Origin: Streptomyces narbonensis
GTDB taxonomy: Bacteria > Actinomycetota > Actinomycetes > Streptomycetales > Streptomycetaceae
NCBI RefSeq assembly: GCF_014649015.1
Contig: NZ_BMSF01000011.1
Coordinates: forward strand, 1-64,000
Length of the DNA stretch: 64,000 bases
Direction of reading: 5' to 3'
The notes beneath the pieces were generated by a model. It was given only the letters and a program-made list of their open reading frames with translations, ran no database searches and was not told the DNA's origin. The first letter of the stretch is position 1; each line of letters opens with the position of its first letter. Both the position numbers and the translations under genes were made by a program. Below, one piece after another: positions 45,103 through 55,382 of this stretch.

Positions 45103-45759
45103 TCAGAAGCCCCGGCGCGGACCCGGCGGGAGCGCCGCCGGGGTGTGGTGCTGCGCCGGCCACACCGGCGGATACGCGGAGCCGTAGCGGGAGCCGGTGC
45201 CGTACCCCTGTACGGCTCCGTATCCCTGGGCGTTTCCGTACAGACCCGTGCTCGCGGTCGTGCCGAAGGCCCGGAAGACCACGTCCTCCTCGCCGCTGCG
45301 GTCACCCGGCAGCGTACGGAACGACCGGCGGTACTCCGAGAGCAGGGCGTCGTAGATCGGCGTGGCCGACTGGCCCGCCGCGACGTCCTGCGCCGGGCGC
45401 ATGGAGGGGATCTGGCTCGGATACGGCTGGAGGAAAGGGTCGTATGGGTGCACGTACGTGCCAACGACCCCGCCGCCGGTCGGATGCGGGCGGCTCTCCG
45501 AAAGAGCAGCCCGCCGGGGACGCGGCACGGTCGGAACCTCCGGCACCACCGCGCCTCCCGTGCTCCGTGCGCCCGCCGCCCCCAGAGGGACGCCCGCGGG
45601 CGGACCGGCGGGTGCCGCCGGTCCGCCCGCGCCCGTCAGTCCGCCGCTGCCCGTCAGTCCGCTCAGCCGGCCCAGCTCTCCCAGCCCGCCCTGCGCCGGT
45701 GGTCCCACCCGTCCGCCTGGGGTCCGCGGGAGCCCTATGCCGGGCCGGCCGTCGTCCAT
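45103..45759 (-). CDS. Pro/Gly-rich conserved Streptomyces protein
   Basis: Encodes 218 residues. The N-terminal half is Gly/Pro/Ala-rich and probably disordered (GGRVGPPAQGGLGELGRLSG). Residues ~85-150 (YVHPYDPFLQPYPSQIPSMRPAQDV, then TPIYDALLSEYRRSFRTLPGDRSGEEDVVF) are more conserved-looking and helical; the last ~50 are Tyr/Gly-rich. No known domain is recognised. The ATG overlaps the stop of the upstream SseB-like gene, so they form an operon. Confidence 0.7.
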   Translation of the reverse strand: MDDGRPGIGLPRTPGGRVGPPAQGGLGELGRLSGLTGSGGLTGAGGPAAPAGPPAGVPLGAAGARSTGGAVVPEVPTVPRPRRAALSESRPHPTGGGVVGTYVHPYDPFLQPYPSQIPSMRPAQDVAAGQSATPIYDALLSEYRRSFRTLPGDRSGEEDVVFRAFGTTASTGLYGNAQGYGAVQGYGTGSRYGSAYPPVWPAQHHTPAALPPGPRRGF

Positions 45760-46541
45760 CAGGTACCGGCCAGCGGCATCGCCGCCGCCACCAGGCGCCC
45801 GTTCGCCGCGGCCTTCTCCAGGGCGTCGCGCAGCAGGTCCTCGCGGGGCTGCTGGCCGATGGAGCCCACCGGGGCGGCGAAGACCAGGACCGTGTGCGAC
45901 TTGTTGGCCGCCGCGCGCCAGCCCTCGGTGACCTGGAGCGGCTGGTGCGCCTGCCACCAGGCGGCCTGACCCGCGCCGTTCGGCCCCGGCTGGAGGACGG
46001 AGTGCAGCTGGCCCATGGCGACCAGGACCGACCAGCCCGGCAGCGGCGCGGGCTTCTCGTTGAGGTCGGTGACCGGCCGGAAGCCCTGCTCCGCGAGGAG
46101 CGGCAGGAACTCGTCGACGAGGCCGTCGGTGCCCGGGCGGGCCACGGGGGCGGTCGGCTCCACGACCAGCGCCGGGTGCAGCTCGCCCTCGATCAGGACG
46201 AGCCCGCTGGTGACCCCGAGCACGGCCTGCTCGGGGTGGGCGGCGGACAGCGCGTCGGCGGCGTCCGACGCGGTGATCGAGGCGACGGCTCCCTGGAGCT
46301 GCGCCTCGGCGACCTTGACGACCTGGGAAGGGATGCAGCTGGCGTGGGCGAACGCGAGGACCGCGGTCTCCTCACCGACGAACAGCACCGTGCTGGTGCG
46401 CTCCTGCTCGGAGTCCCCCGGCGTGCGGCAGGAGGTGCAGTCGTAGCTGCCCGGGGCGTTGTCGCCGGCAAGCAGCCGGTCGGCTTCTTCGTCGCCGATC
46501 TCGGCGCGTACGTCCTCGCTGACGTCGAGCATGCGCGGCAC
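45759..46541 (-). CDS. Conserved protein with SseB-like features and a CxxC
   Basis: Encodes 260 residues. A short N-terminal YDCTSCRTPGD has a CxxC, and a further Cys lies in AHASCIPSQVV; together they might bind a metal. The C-terminal ~130 residues (LHPALVVEPTAPV, FLPLLAEQGFRPV, WSVLVAMGQLHSVLQPG) show an alpha/beta pattern seen in SseB-type proteins. Well conserved in Streptomyces without known function. The start may be three codons downstream. Coupled to the next gene by ATGA. Confidence 0.72.
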   Translation of the reverse strand: MPRMLDVSEDVRAEIGDEEADRLLAGDNAPGSYDCTSCRTPGDSEQERTSTVLFVGEETAVLAFAHASCIPSQVVKVAEAQLQGAVASITASDAADALSAAHPEQAVLGVTSGLVLIEGELHPALVVEPTAPVARPGTDGLVDEFLPLLAEQGFRPVTDLNEKPAPLPGWSVLVAMGQLHSVLQPGPNGAGQAAWWQAHQPLQVTEGWRAAANKSHTVLVFAAPVGSIGQQPREDLLRDALEKAAANGRLVAAAMPLAGT

Positions 46542-46746
46542 GGGGGGCTCCCTGGACTCGGTACGGGGGGACGCCGGGCCGTTCCCGGGCGTCTCATGAC
46601 GAGTTCAACGGGTCAGGATCGGCCGGGGTCACGCGTGGAAGCGAGGCAACTTGCCGGTGGCTCGTGCGGCGGGGCCGGTGACTCCGACCGGGTGGGGTGT
46701 GAACAGTGTTCCGCGCGGCACGGGCCGGGGGCGCCGGGCGCCTGCC

Positions 46747-47373
<627 letters not shown>

Positions 47374-47375
47374 CG

Positions 47376-48041
47376 TCAGGGCGTGGCGCCTCGGGCGTAC
47401 TCGTGCGGCTCCCCGCTGGACGCGCGGGAGCCGCGGCGCAGCTCGTGGACGAGCGAGCCGCGCGGCAGCCCCTCCGGTACGCGCTGCTCGGCGAGGACCA
47501 CGGCAGCCCCGCGCTCCACGGCGAGCGCCGCGAGCAGCCCGTACGTCCGGGCCGCGACCGGCGGGGCCATGCCGAGCGACGGCTCGTCGACCAGCACTAC
47601 GCGCGCGTGCCCCAGCAGGGCCCGGGACAGGGCCAGCATCCGGCGCTCCCCGCCGGAGAGGGTCCCGGCAGCCCTGGACAGCAGGGGTACGAGCTCGGGG
47701 TACGGGGCCGGGGAGTCGTCGCCGCCCGGCACGGTGAGCGCGAGGTTCTCGGCGACGGTCAGCCCCTCGTACACCGCCCGCAGATCCGGTACGAAGCAGA
47801 GCCCCCGGCGTGCCCGCTCGTGGGGCGGGAGCCGGGTCACGTCGGCGCCGCGCCACAGGACCCGGCCGGCGGAGAGCCCGACCGTGCCGGCGAGGGCCCG
47901 CAGGGCCGTGGTGCGGCCCGCGCCGTTGCGCCCCAGGAGCACGGTGACGGTGCCGGCCGGCACGGGCAGGTCGAGGCCGTGCAGGGCCTCCAGGGGGCCG
48001 TAGCGGACCCGGGCCGCGTGCAGTTCGATCTCGGCGCTCAT
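47376..48041 (-). CDS. LivF-like branched-chain ABC transporter ATPase
   Basis: Encodes 221 residues. Walker A reads GRNGAGRTT, with Arg in place of the catalytic Lys; the signature TLSGGERRML is canonical, and Walker B is VVLVDEPSLGMAPP with the LivF-type SLG. The C-terminus is short. It pairs with the LivG part of the upstream fusion protein, sharing the ATPGMATG overlap. Transport substrate: branched-chain amino acid, urea or similar; not determined. Confidence 0.88.
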   Translation of the reverse strand: MSAEIELHAARVRYGPLEALHGLDLPVPAGTVTVLLGRNGAGRTTALRALAGTVGLSAGRVLWRGADVTRLPPHERARRGLCFVPDLRAVYEGLTVAENLALTVPGGDDSPAPYPELVPLLSRAAGTLSGGERRMLALSRALLGHARVVLVDEPSLGMAPPVAARTYGLLAALAVERGAAVVLAEQRVPEGLPRGSLVHELRRGSRASSGEPHEYARGATP

Positions 48042-50632
48042 GACAGGAGCCGGCCGCCTTCCAGGGTGTGCACGGTGTGGGCGATGCCCGCGACGAGGTC
48101 CGGGTCGTGCTCGACGACGAGGACCGTCAGGCCGTCGGCGGCGAGCGCGGCGAGGATCCGGGCGAGCGCGGCGGTCTCGGCGGCGTCGAGGCCGGCGGCG
48201 GGTTCGTCGAGGAGCAGCGTGTGCGGTTGCCCCGCGAGCGCGCGGGCCAGCTCGACCCGGCGCAGCGTGCCGGTCGGCAGGTCGGCGGCCGCGCGGTGCC
48301 GTACGGGGCCGGCGAGGCCGACCAGACGCAGGCTCCGCTCGACCGCGGCGGGGTCGCCGCGGACCCGGCCCCGCTCCGCCCCGAGGCGGACGTTCTCCTC
48401 GACGGACAGCGAAGGGAACACGGCGAGCCGCTGGAAGGTCCGGGCGATCCCCAGCCGCGTCCGGGCGTGCGCCGGGAGGGCGGTGATGTCGGTGCCGCCG
48501 AGCGTGATCCGGCCTTGGCTGTGCCGGGGGCGGAGGGTTCCGGCGAGGCAGTCGAAGAGGGTGCTCTTGCCGGCGCCGTTGGGGCCGACGAGGGCGGTGA
48601 TGCGGGCAGGGGCGAGGGCGAGGGTGACGTGGGAGAGGGCGGTGATGCCGCCGGGGTAGGTGAGGGTGAGGTCGGTGGCGCGGAGTTCCGGGGTGGGGGC
48701 GGGTGCGGGTGTCGGTACGGGTGCGCGTGAGTGGTCCGGCACGGGTCGGTGGGGGTGCGTCCGGCCTCCGGCCGGGCGGGGGTTCCCAGCCGCACCGCCC
48801 GTGACGGACGTCGACACAGGTGCGGGTCTTCCCGTGAGGGGTGGGGAGCTGTCGGCGGCCGGCGGTGGGTGGGGGGTTCGGAGGCGCAGTGTCGTCAGTG
48901 GGGGGAAGCGGCCCGACTGGGTGGCCAGGAGGCCTACGAGGGCTGCTGCCGTGCCTGCCTGGGGGCCCGCGTCCAGGGTGACCAGGAGGGCCGCGCCCGC
49001 CAGGGGCGTGAGGAGGCTGTCGGCGCCCAGGACCAGGACGGCCGCGAACCAGAGCAGGCCGCGTACGGGGTCGTACGCCTCCGGGTCGAAGGCGCGCAGG
49101 CCCATACCCAGGAGGCCGCCGCCCAGGGCCGCCAGGGCCGCGCCCAGGACGAAGGCGAGGAGCTTGAGGCCCGGGACCGGGACGCCCGCCGCCTCCGCGC
49201 CCGGTTCGTGGTCCCTCAGGGCGGCCAGCGCGCGGCCCGTGCGGCCCCGGCGCAGCGCCGCCACCAGGGCCAGGCAGCCGGCCAGCAGGACCAGCTCCAG
49301 GGCGTAGAAGGCGCGGTCGTCGGAGAAGCCCGCCGGTCGGCCCAGGGACAGGCCCGCCGTCGCGTACGGCTGGGTGAGGACGAAGCGGCTCACCGCCACG
49401 CCGGTCGCCAGGGTGGCCAGGGCGAGGGCCAGGCCGTGGCGGCGGATCGCCGGCCAGGCCGTCACCAGGCCCACCACGGCCACCATCGGCACCGCCAGTC
49501 CCAGCGCCACGAGGGCCGGGACGCCCGCCGTCGCCAGCATGGCCGTGAACAGCGCGCCCAGGCCCGCGTACGCCGCCTGGCCCAGTGCGATCTGGCCGCC
49601 CCGGCCCGCCACCACGACGAGGGACAACAGGATGAGCGCCAGCGCCGGGACCTGTACCGCCGTCTGCAGGTCGGAGCCCGCGAAGCCGAGGGGGAGGAGG
49701 AACAGGACGGCGACGGCCGGCCGGACGGCGGTGGGGAGGGGACGGGTGCGGGCCGGTGGGGGCAGGGCGTCCCGGCCCTTGCCGCCGACGCCCGGCAGGA
49801 CCAGCGCCGCCACCAGGAGCGCCACCACGAAGAGGTTCGCCCCCAGCGCCTGCACCAGCGGGCCCGCCCAGCCCTCCGGGTGCAGCCGGGTCATCTGCGC
49901 CTGCGCGACCCCGATCGCGACCGCCGCCGCGATCGCGACCGGCAGCGAGCGCATCCTGGCGATCACCGCGACCGCGATCACCTCGATGACGAGCAGCGGC
50001 AGCCCGTACGGGTCGAGCCGTACGTACGGGGCGAGGAGCACGCCCGTCAGCCCTGCCGTGAACGAGCCGAACGCCCAGCCCGCAGCCGCCACCCGGTCCG
50101 CGTCCACCCCCGAAAGGACGGCGAGCGGGCGGTTGTCGACCACCGCCCTCAGCTCCCGGCCGAACGGGGTCCACCGCGTCACCGCCGCCACCAGACAGGC
50201 CAGCGCCACCACCGCCGCCAGCTGGGCCCACGGGTCGTCTCCGAGCAGCACCGGCGCGTCGTCCCGCGCCCCGCCGCCCCAGAGCAGCGCCGCCCCGCCC
50301 ACGAGCAGCACGAAGACGCCGATCGAGGCCACCAGGGTCTGCGCCGGGTTCGAACCGAGGAGCGCGAGCGGGCGGAACACGCCGCGGTCCAGGACCAGGC
50401 CGATGCCTGGGGCCACCACCAGGAGGGTGACCAGGGCGCCCAGCGGCAGCGGCCAGCCCCACACGACCACCAGCTGCCGCAGGACGTACGCGCAGATCAT
50501 CGCGACGGCGCCGTGCGCCAGGTTCAGCACCCCGGTCGCCCGGTAGGTGACGATCAGGCCGATCCCGGTGAGCGCGGCGGCGCTGCCGACGGCGAGGCCG
50601 GCGAGCGTCAGTTCGTACGTCAGGGACGCCAT
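48038..50632 (-). CDS. LivH-LivM-LivG fusion ABC transporter (permease-permease-ATPase)
   Basis: Encodes 864 residues. Residues ~1-285 are LivH (GIGLIVTYRATGVLNLAHGAVAM), ~295-575 LivM (GRGGQIALGQAAYAGLGALFTAML and GLALALATLATG), then a ~75-residue Pro/Thr linker, and ~650-864 LivG with Walker A GPNGAGKST, the odd signature LPTGTLRRVELARAL and LLLDEPAAGLD. These parts are normally three genes. The frame is uninterrupted, so this is a real fusion unless a sequencing error removed stops. Followed by livF in an overlapping operon; the divergent lipoprotein at 51648 is the probable binding protein. Confidence 0.92.
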   Translation of the reverse strand: MASLTYELTLAGLAVGSAAALTGIGLIVTYRATGVLNLAHGAVAMICAYVLRQLVVVWGWPLPLGALVTLLVVAPGIGLVLDRGVFRPLALLGSNPAQTLVASIGVFVLLVGGAALLWGGGARDDAPVLLGDDPWAQLAAVVALACLVAAVTRWTPFGRELRAVVDNRPLAVLSGVDADRVAAAGWAFGSFTAGLTGVLLAPYVRLDPYGLPLLVIEVIAVAVIARMRSLPVAIAAAVAIGVAQAQMTRLHPEGWAGPLVQALGANLFVVALLVAALVLPGVGGKGRDALPPPARTRPLPTAVRPAVAVLFLLPLGFAGSDLQTAVQVPALALILLSLVVVAGRGGQIALGQAAYAGLGALFTAMLATAGVPALVALGLAVPMVAVVGLVTAWPAIRRHGLALALATLATGVAVSRFVLTQPYATAGLSLGRPAGFSDDRAFYALELVLLAGCLALVAALRRGRTGRALAALRDHEPGAEAAGVPVPGLKLLAFVLGAALAALGGGLLGMGLRAFDPEAYDPVRGLLWFAAVLVLGADSLLTPLAGAALLVTLDAGPQAGTAAALVGLLATQSGRFPPLTTLRLRTPHPPPAADSSPPLTGRPAPVSTSVTGGAAGNPRPAGGRTHPHRPVPDHSRAPVPTPAPAPTPELRATDLTLTYPGGITALSHVTLALAPARITALVGPNGAGKSTLFDCLAGTLRPRHSQGRITLGGTDITALPAHARTRLGIARTFQRLAVFPSLSVEENVRLGAERGRVRGDPAAVERSLRLVGLAGPVRHRAAADLPTGTLRRVELARALAGQPHTLLLDEPAAGLDAAETAALARILAALAADGLTVLVVEHDPDLVAGIAHTVHTLEGGRLLS

Positions 50633-51039
50633 GGGTCACATACCGGGCAGGGGTCCAGGGCCGCGTCGCCCGCCTCCGTCGCCTCCGCCTTGCCCGCGAC
50701 CAGCGGGCAGTCGGGGCGGTGGGCCAGGGTGCCGCCGGGGACCCGGAGGAGGGGGCCGTCCGAGGAGGGCGGGGGAGTCTCCGCGGTGTCGGGCGGGGGT
50801 GCCCGGTCGGGTGCGTGTGCCCGGTCCGAAGGGCCCGTGGGGAGCAGGAGTGCCGCCGCGACCAGGACCGCGCCCGACACGATCAGCGCGGCCCCAGGCA
50901 GGGTGGAGGAGGCCAGATAGGGCAGCTGTCGCTCGGCGAAGCGCTCCCCGGAGATCCCGTACCAGCCGAGCGCGCACAGCACCGCGCCCACGGCGACAGC
51001 CGTGACACCGCCCCACAGCAGGATCCGGGACCTCTGCAC
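50620..51039 (-). CDS. Small membrane protein preceding the Liv fusion
   Basis: Encodes 139 residues. Two hydrophobic spans (~8-27 and ~45-66) are followed by a Pro/Asp-rich linker and a C-terminal HRPDCPLVAGK...PCPVCD stretch that might bind a metal through cysteines. GGGAGG precedes the GTG. It overlaps the transporter start by 13 bases and is translationally coupled to it. Function unknown; possibly an accessory subunit. Confidence 0.75.
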   Translation of the reverse strand: MQRSRILLWGGVTAVAVGAVLCALGWYGISGERFAERQLPYLASSTLPGAALIVSGAVLVAAALLLPTGPSDRAHAPDRAPPPDTAETPPPSSDGPLLRVPGGTLAHRPDCPLVAGKAEATEAGDAALDPCPVCDPWRP

Positions 51040-51133
51040 AGGCCTCCCTCGTCTCTCCCTTTCCTTGCACTATGCCCCGGTTCGCCCCACCCTGGAAGCA
51101 GCAGGCGACGCGGCCTGGCGAGACACCCGGGTG

Positions 51134-51670
51134 GTGAGCCAGATGGTTCTTGGACGACTCGGCGGACGCCCCCGGCTCGCTGCCCTCGCGGCCGCCGCCC
51201 TGCTGGCCCTCGCCCCCGCCGTCGCGGGCTGCTCCGACGACACGACGTCCGGCGACGAGGTGTCGGAGACCTCGCCGTACGAGATGACCGCCGAGCCGTC
51301 GGAGGAGGACGAACCCGCCGACCCGGCCGCGGCCGAGGCGGAGATCACCAAGAACTGGACGGCCTTCTTCGACCCGAAGGTCCCCGCGGGCGAGAAGATG
51401 GAGCTCCTGGAGAACGGCGAGACGATGCGGCCGGTCCTCGCCGCCTTCGCCGGCGACAGGAACGCCGCCATGACCTCGGCGAAGGTCACGGACGTCGAGT
51501 TCACCTCGGCCGCCGGCGCGGACGTCACCTACGACCTGCTCGTCGGCGGGGCCCCCGCCCTGCCCGACTCCCAGGGCACCACGATCCTCCAGGACGGCAC
51601 CTGGAAGGTCTCCGTCAAGACCCTCTGCGGCCTGGTCGAGCTGAGCGGTGTCACCGTTCCGGGCTGCTGA
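51134..51670 (+). CDS. MTB12-like lipoprotein
   Basis: Encodes 178 residues. Signal peptide with lipobox LAPAVAGC, then an acidic linker. The C-terminal ~110 residues (EITKNWTAFFDPKVPAGEKMELLENGE ... VTDVEFTSAAGADVTYDLLVGG) fit the low-molecular-weight antigen MTB12-type domain of actinobacterial lipoproteins. Anchored outside the membrane; function unknown. The GTG at 51134 or ATG at 51143 could be the start. Overlaps the binding-protein gene by 23 bases, suggesting it belongs to this transporter. Confidence 0.75.
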   Translation: MSQMVLGRLGGRPRLAALAAAALLALAPAVAGCSDDTTSGDEVSETSPYEMTAEPSEEDEPADPAAAEAEITKNWTAFFDPKVPAGEKMELLENGETMRPVLAAFAGDRNAAMTSAKVTDVEFTSAAGADVTYDLLVGGAPALPDSQGTTILQDGTWKVSVKTLCGLVELSGVTVPGC

Positions 51671-52940
51671 GGCGGTCGCGGCGCTGCTCCTGGCCGTGCT
51701 GCTCACGCTCCTCGTGGGCTGCGGCAGCCGGCTCCCGGAGCGCGCCTTCGAGACGCGGCCCACCGCCAACCCCTCCGGCGGTGAGCCGCTCCGCGTCGGG
51801 ATCATCACCAGCGCCACGAGCCCGGTCGGCGGGCAGGCCCTCACCGGCCCCCGCGACGGAGCCCGCGCCTACTTCGACGCCCTCAACGCCCGCGGCGGCC
51901 TCGACGGACGCCGCATCGAGGTCGAGACCTGCGACGACGGCGGCAGCGGCGTCGGCAACAACGCGTGCGTGCACCGGCTGGTCGACGAGCGCCGGGTCTT
52001 CGCGCTCGTCGCCACCACCGCCCTGAACTACGCGGGCGCGCCGCTCGTCGCCAGGGCCGGCGTCCCCGACATCGGCGGCCAGCCCCTCACGCCCGCCTAC
52101 GACACGTATCCGCACCTCTACGGGATCTACGGCAGCTCCGCCCCGCGCACCGGCGGGAAGCCCGGCTGGGACGGGACCCTGTACGGCGGGACCGAGGTCT
52201 ACCGGTGGTTCGAGCGGGAGAAGGGGGCGAAGACCGCCGCCGTCGTCTCGTACAACCAGGCCGCGTCCGCCGCGTACGCCCGGCTGGTCTCCGACGGGCT
52301 GCGCGCCGAGGGCTACCGGGTCGTCGACGAGCAGGTCGACTTCGCCCTGCCCAACTTCCGCGCTGTCGCGGCCGATCTGCGGGACCAGGGCGTCGACCTC
52401 CTCTTCGACGCGATGGACACCCACGGCAACGTCCGGCTGTGCGAGGCGATGGAGGCGCTCGGGGTCCGTGTCGACGCCAAGGTCACCAACGTCCAGAACT
52501 GGTCCTCGTCCGTAGCCCGCGACTACGCCCGCGCCCCCGGCTGCCGGAACGCCCTGTGGGCGACCGGAGCGAGCCGCAACCACCAGGACACCGACCACCC
52601 CGCGGTCCGCGAGTTCCGGGCGGCGATGGGCCAGCGGCCCCTGTCCCAGTGGCAGCTGGAGGGGTGGGCGGCGGCGATGTGGTTCACCGACGCGGCCCGC
52701 TCCTGCCTGGCCGGTGGCGGACTCACCCGGGGCTGCGTCGAGGAGTACCTGAACAGGCCGGAGCCGTACACCGCGCGCGGGCTGCTGCTGCCGGTCCGCT
52801 TCGAGCACCTCGCGGAGCCGCCCAAGACCCGTCACACCTGTCTGTCCGTGGCCCGTTGGGAGGACGGCCGGGGCTGGGTGGGGCAGGGCGACATGACGGA
52901 CAACTGCATGACCGTGCCCATGGTGGGCTATCGCCCGTGA
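51648..52940 (+). CDS. Branched-chain-type substrate-binding lipoprotein
   Basis: Encodes 430 residues. The lipobox is LLVGC at ~20-25 and the periplasmic-binding-fold I domain begins LRVGIITSATSPVGGQALTGPRDGARAYFDALNARGG (residues ~48-84). ALVATTALNYAGAPLVARAGVPDIG and the later Cys-rich parts (CVHRL, CLAGGGL, CVEEYL) are typical of the actinobacterial members. It is divergent from the Liv fusion operon and likely delivers its substrate. GTG start within the end of the preceding gene. Confidence 0.87.
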   Translation: MSPFRAAEAVAALLLAVLLTLLVGCGSRLPERAFETRPTANPSGGEPLRVGIITSATSPVGGQALTGPRDGARAYFDALNARGGLDGRRIEVETCDDGGSGVGNNACVHRLVDERRVFALVATTALNYAGAPLVARAGVPDIGGQPLTPAYDTYPHLYGIYGSSAPRTGGKPGWDGTLYGGTEVYRWFEREKGAKTAAVVSYNQAASAAYARLVSDGLRAEGYRVVDEQVDFALPNFRAVAADLRDQGVDLLFDAMDTHGNVRLCEAMEALGVRVDAKVTNVQNWSSSVARDYARAPGCRNALWATGASRNHQDTDHPAVREFRAAMGQRPLSQWQLEGWAAAMWFTDAARSCLAGGGLTRGCVEEYLNRPEPYTARGLLLPVRFEHLAEPPKTRHTCLSVARWEDGRGWVGQGDMTDNCMTVPMVGYRP

Positions 52941-53034
52941 AGCGGAGGTACGTCCCGGCGCTACGAGGGGACGTCCCGGCAGTACAGTCGGCGCGACCGA
53001 CCGACATCACTGACCGGGGGGAACCGGCAGCCCG

Positions 53035-54321
53035 ATGCGTATCTCCATTCTGCTCCACAACGGTTACCACTACGGCGGCACGATCCGGACCACGTTCACG
53101 CTCGCCGAGGAACTGGCCACCCGTCACGAGGTCGAGATCGTCTCCGTGTTCCGCCACCGCGACCGGCCGATCCTCGGCCTCCCGGCGGACGTGACGCTCC
53201 GTCACCTCGTCGACCTGCGCGAGGACAGCCCCGATTTCGACGGGGACCATCCCGACCTCCACCGGCCCACCCGGGTCTTCCCGCGCGGCGACGGCCGCTG
53301 GAAGCAGTACAGCGCGCTCACCGACGCCCGGATCGGGGAGTACCTGCGCGGCGTCGAGGCCGACGTCCTCGTCGCCACCCGCCCCGGGCTCAACGTCCAC
53401 CTGGCCCGGCAGGCCCGGCGGGGGCCGGTCCTCGTCGGCCAGGAGCACCTGGTCCTGGCCGGCCACAGCCGCCGGCTCCGGCGGGACATCCGGCACGAGT
53501 ACCGGCTCCTCGACGCCGTCACGACGGTCACCGAGGCCGACGCCCGCGCCTACCGGAGACTGGGGCTGCCCGGCGTACGGATCGAGGCCGTGCCCAACAG
53601 CGTTCCCGCGCCCGCCCTGCCGCCCGCCGACCCCGCGGCGAAGACCGTCGTGGCGGCGGGTCGGCTGACCCGCGTCAAGCGGTACGACGTGCTCATCGAC
53701 GCCTTTGCCGAGGTCGCCGCGGACCACCCGGAGTGGAAGCTGCGGATCTACGGCACCGGTGACGCCGTCGAGGACCTCCGGGACGCGCTGGCCCGGCAGA
53801 TCGAGGAGCGGGGCCTCGGCGGCCGGGTCCTCCTCATGGGCGCCGTCCATCCGATGGAACCGGAGTGGGCCAAGGGCTCGATCGCCGCGGTGACCTCGCA
53901 GCGGGAGTCCTTCGGGATGGCGATCGTGGAGGCGATGCGCTGCGGCCTGCCGGTGGTGGCGACCGACTGTCCGAACGGTCCGCGCGAGATCATCGAGGAC
54001 GGGGTCGACGGCCGGCTCGTGCCGGTCGACGACGCGGCCGCGGTCGCGCGGGCGCTGCGCGGTCTCGTCGAGGACGACGAGCTGCGCGCGAAGACGGCGC
54101 GGGCGGCGCTCGCCTCCTCCGAACGCTTCGACCCCGTTCGGATCGTGGCCCGGCACGAGGCGCTCTGGACGGAGCTCGTCGACCGGGGCGCGAGCCGCCG
54201 CACCCACTCGGCGGGGCACGCGAAGCGGCACCACGCGATCGGCCGGGCCGTCGACGCGGCCTACCTGCTCAGGTCGAAGGCCGCCCGCACGGCGCGCGGT
54301 CTGCTCCGCCGCCTCCGCTGA
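53035..54321 (+). CDS. GT4 family glycosyltransferase
   Basis: Encodes 428 residues, GT-B fold. N-terminal LLHNGYHYGGTIRTTFTLAEELA, then RLTRVKRYDVLIDAFAEVA in the donor domain and QRESFGMAIVEAMRCGLPVVATDCPNGPREII, the E-x7-E nucleotide-sugar site. The C-terminal ~45 residues are strongly basic (HAKRHHAIGRAVD, RSKAARTARGLLRRLR), fitting membrane association. Close relatives act in capsule or teichoic-acid-like polymer synthesis. The ATG is preceded by GGGGGGAACC. Confidence 0.88.
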   Translation: MRISILLHNGYHYGGTIRTTFTLAEELATRHEVEIVSVFRHRDRPILGLPADVTLRHLVDLREDSPDFDGDHPDLHRPTRVFPRGDGRWKQYSALTDARIGEYLRGVEADVLVATRPGLNVHLARQARRGPVLVGQEHLVLAGHSRRLRRDIRHEYRLLDAVTTVTEADARAYRRLGLPGVRIEAVPNSVPAPALPPADPAAKTVVAAGRLTRVKRYDVLIDAFAEVAADHPEWKLRIYGTGDAVEDLRDALARQIEERGLGGRVLLMGAVHPMEPEWAKGSIAAVTSQRESFGMAIVEAMRCGLPVVATDCPNGPREIIEDGVDGRLVPVDDAAAVARALRGLVEDDELRAKTARAALASSERFDPVRIVARHEALWTELVDRGASRRTHSAGHAKRHHAIGRAVDAAYLLRSKAARTARGLLRRLR

Positions 54322-54395
54322 CGGCCCCACGGCTGCGGACCCCGGCCGTCGCATCGAGGACCGTAGCTGTCCGCGGGGGCTGACAGACTCGGGGC

Positions 54396-55382
54396 ATGTT
54401 GGAGACCTCCGCACGGCTGCTGCGTCTGCTCTCGCTGCTCCAGGCCCACCGGGAGTGGTCCGGTGCCGATCTCGCCGACCGGCTCGGGGTGACCTCGCGC
54501 ACGGTACGGCGCGACGTCGACCGGCTGCGCGAGCTCGGCTACCCCGTGCACGCCAGCCCCGGCACCGGCGGCGGCTACCAGCTCGGGGCCGGGGCCGAGC
54601 TGCCGCCGCTGCTCCTCGACGACGAGGAGGCCGTGGCGGTCGCGGTCGGCCTGCGCACCGCGGCCGGCCAGGGCGTCGAGGGCATCGGCGAGACCTCCGT
54701 ACGCGCCCTCGCCAAGCTGGAGCAGGTCCTGCCGTCCCGGCTGCGGCGGCGGGTCGGCGCGCTCACCGACTTCACCGTGCCCATGCTCCGTACCCCCCGG
54801 GAGCGGGTGGACCCGGAGGTGCTCACCGAGCTGGCCAACGCCTGCCGGGACAGCGAGCGGCTCCGCTTCGCGTACCGGAACCACGGCGGCGACAGCACCC
54901 GCAGGACCGTCGAACCGCACCGGCTGGTCTGCACCGAGCGGCGCTGGTACCTCGTCGCCTGGGACCTGGACCGCGGCGACTGGCGGACCTTCAGGGCGGA
55001 CCGGATCGAGCCCAGGCCGCCGCACGGCCCGCGCTTCCCGCCCCGGGAACCGCCCGCCGAGGACCTCGCCGCGTACGTGTCGAAGGGGGTGTCCGGCTCG
55101 GCCTACGCGACCGAGGTCACCGTCCGGCTCTTCGTCCCGCTCGCCGAGGCGGCCGGGGTCGTCGGCCCGATGGACGGGGTCCTGGAGCCCGAGAGCGAAG
55201 AGACCTGCCTCCTGCGGGCGGGGGCGCACAACCTCCAGGTCGCGGTGGTGCACGTGGCGCTCATCGGGATCGACTTCGAGGTGGTCGAGCCGCCGGAGCT
55301 GACGGAGCGGGTCCGCGCCCTCAGGGACCGGCTGTCCCGCGCGCTCGATCGGACGGGGGAGGGGACGCCGGAGGGCTTGTGA
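54396..55382 (+). CDS. HTH-WYL family transcriptional regulator
   Basis: Encodes 328 residues. N-terminal HTH_11 ([45 protein letters not shown], residues 6-50), then a WYL ligand-binding domain ([29 protein letters not shown] near 178) and a C-terminal WCX domain. These regulators sense nucleic-acid or other ligands. CAGACT before the ATG is one mismatch from a leaderless -10. Its last 62 bases overlap the convergent ctaD. Confidence 0.9.
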   Translation: MLETSARLLRLLSLLQAHREWSGADLADRLGVTSRTVRRDVDRLRELGYPVHASPGTGGGYQLGAGAELPPLLLDDEEAVAVAVGLRTAAGQGVEGIGETSVRALAKLEQVLPSRLRRRVGALTDFTVPMLRTPRERVDPEVLTELANACRDSERLRFAYRNHGGDSTRRTVEPHRLVCTERRWYLVAWDLDRGDWRTFRADRIEPRPPHGPRFPPREPPAEDLAAYVSKGVSGSAYATEVTVRLFVPLAEAAGVVGPMDGVLEPESEETCLLRAGAHNLQVAVVHVALIGIDFEVVEPPELTERVRALRDRLSRALDRTGEGTPEGL

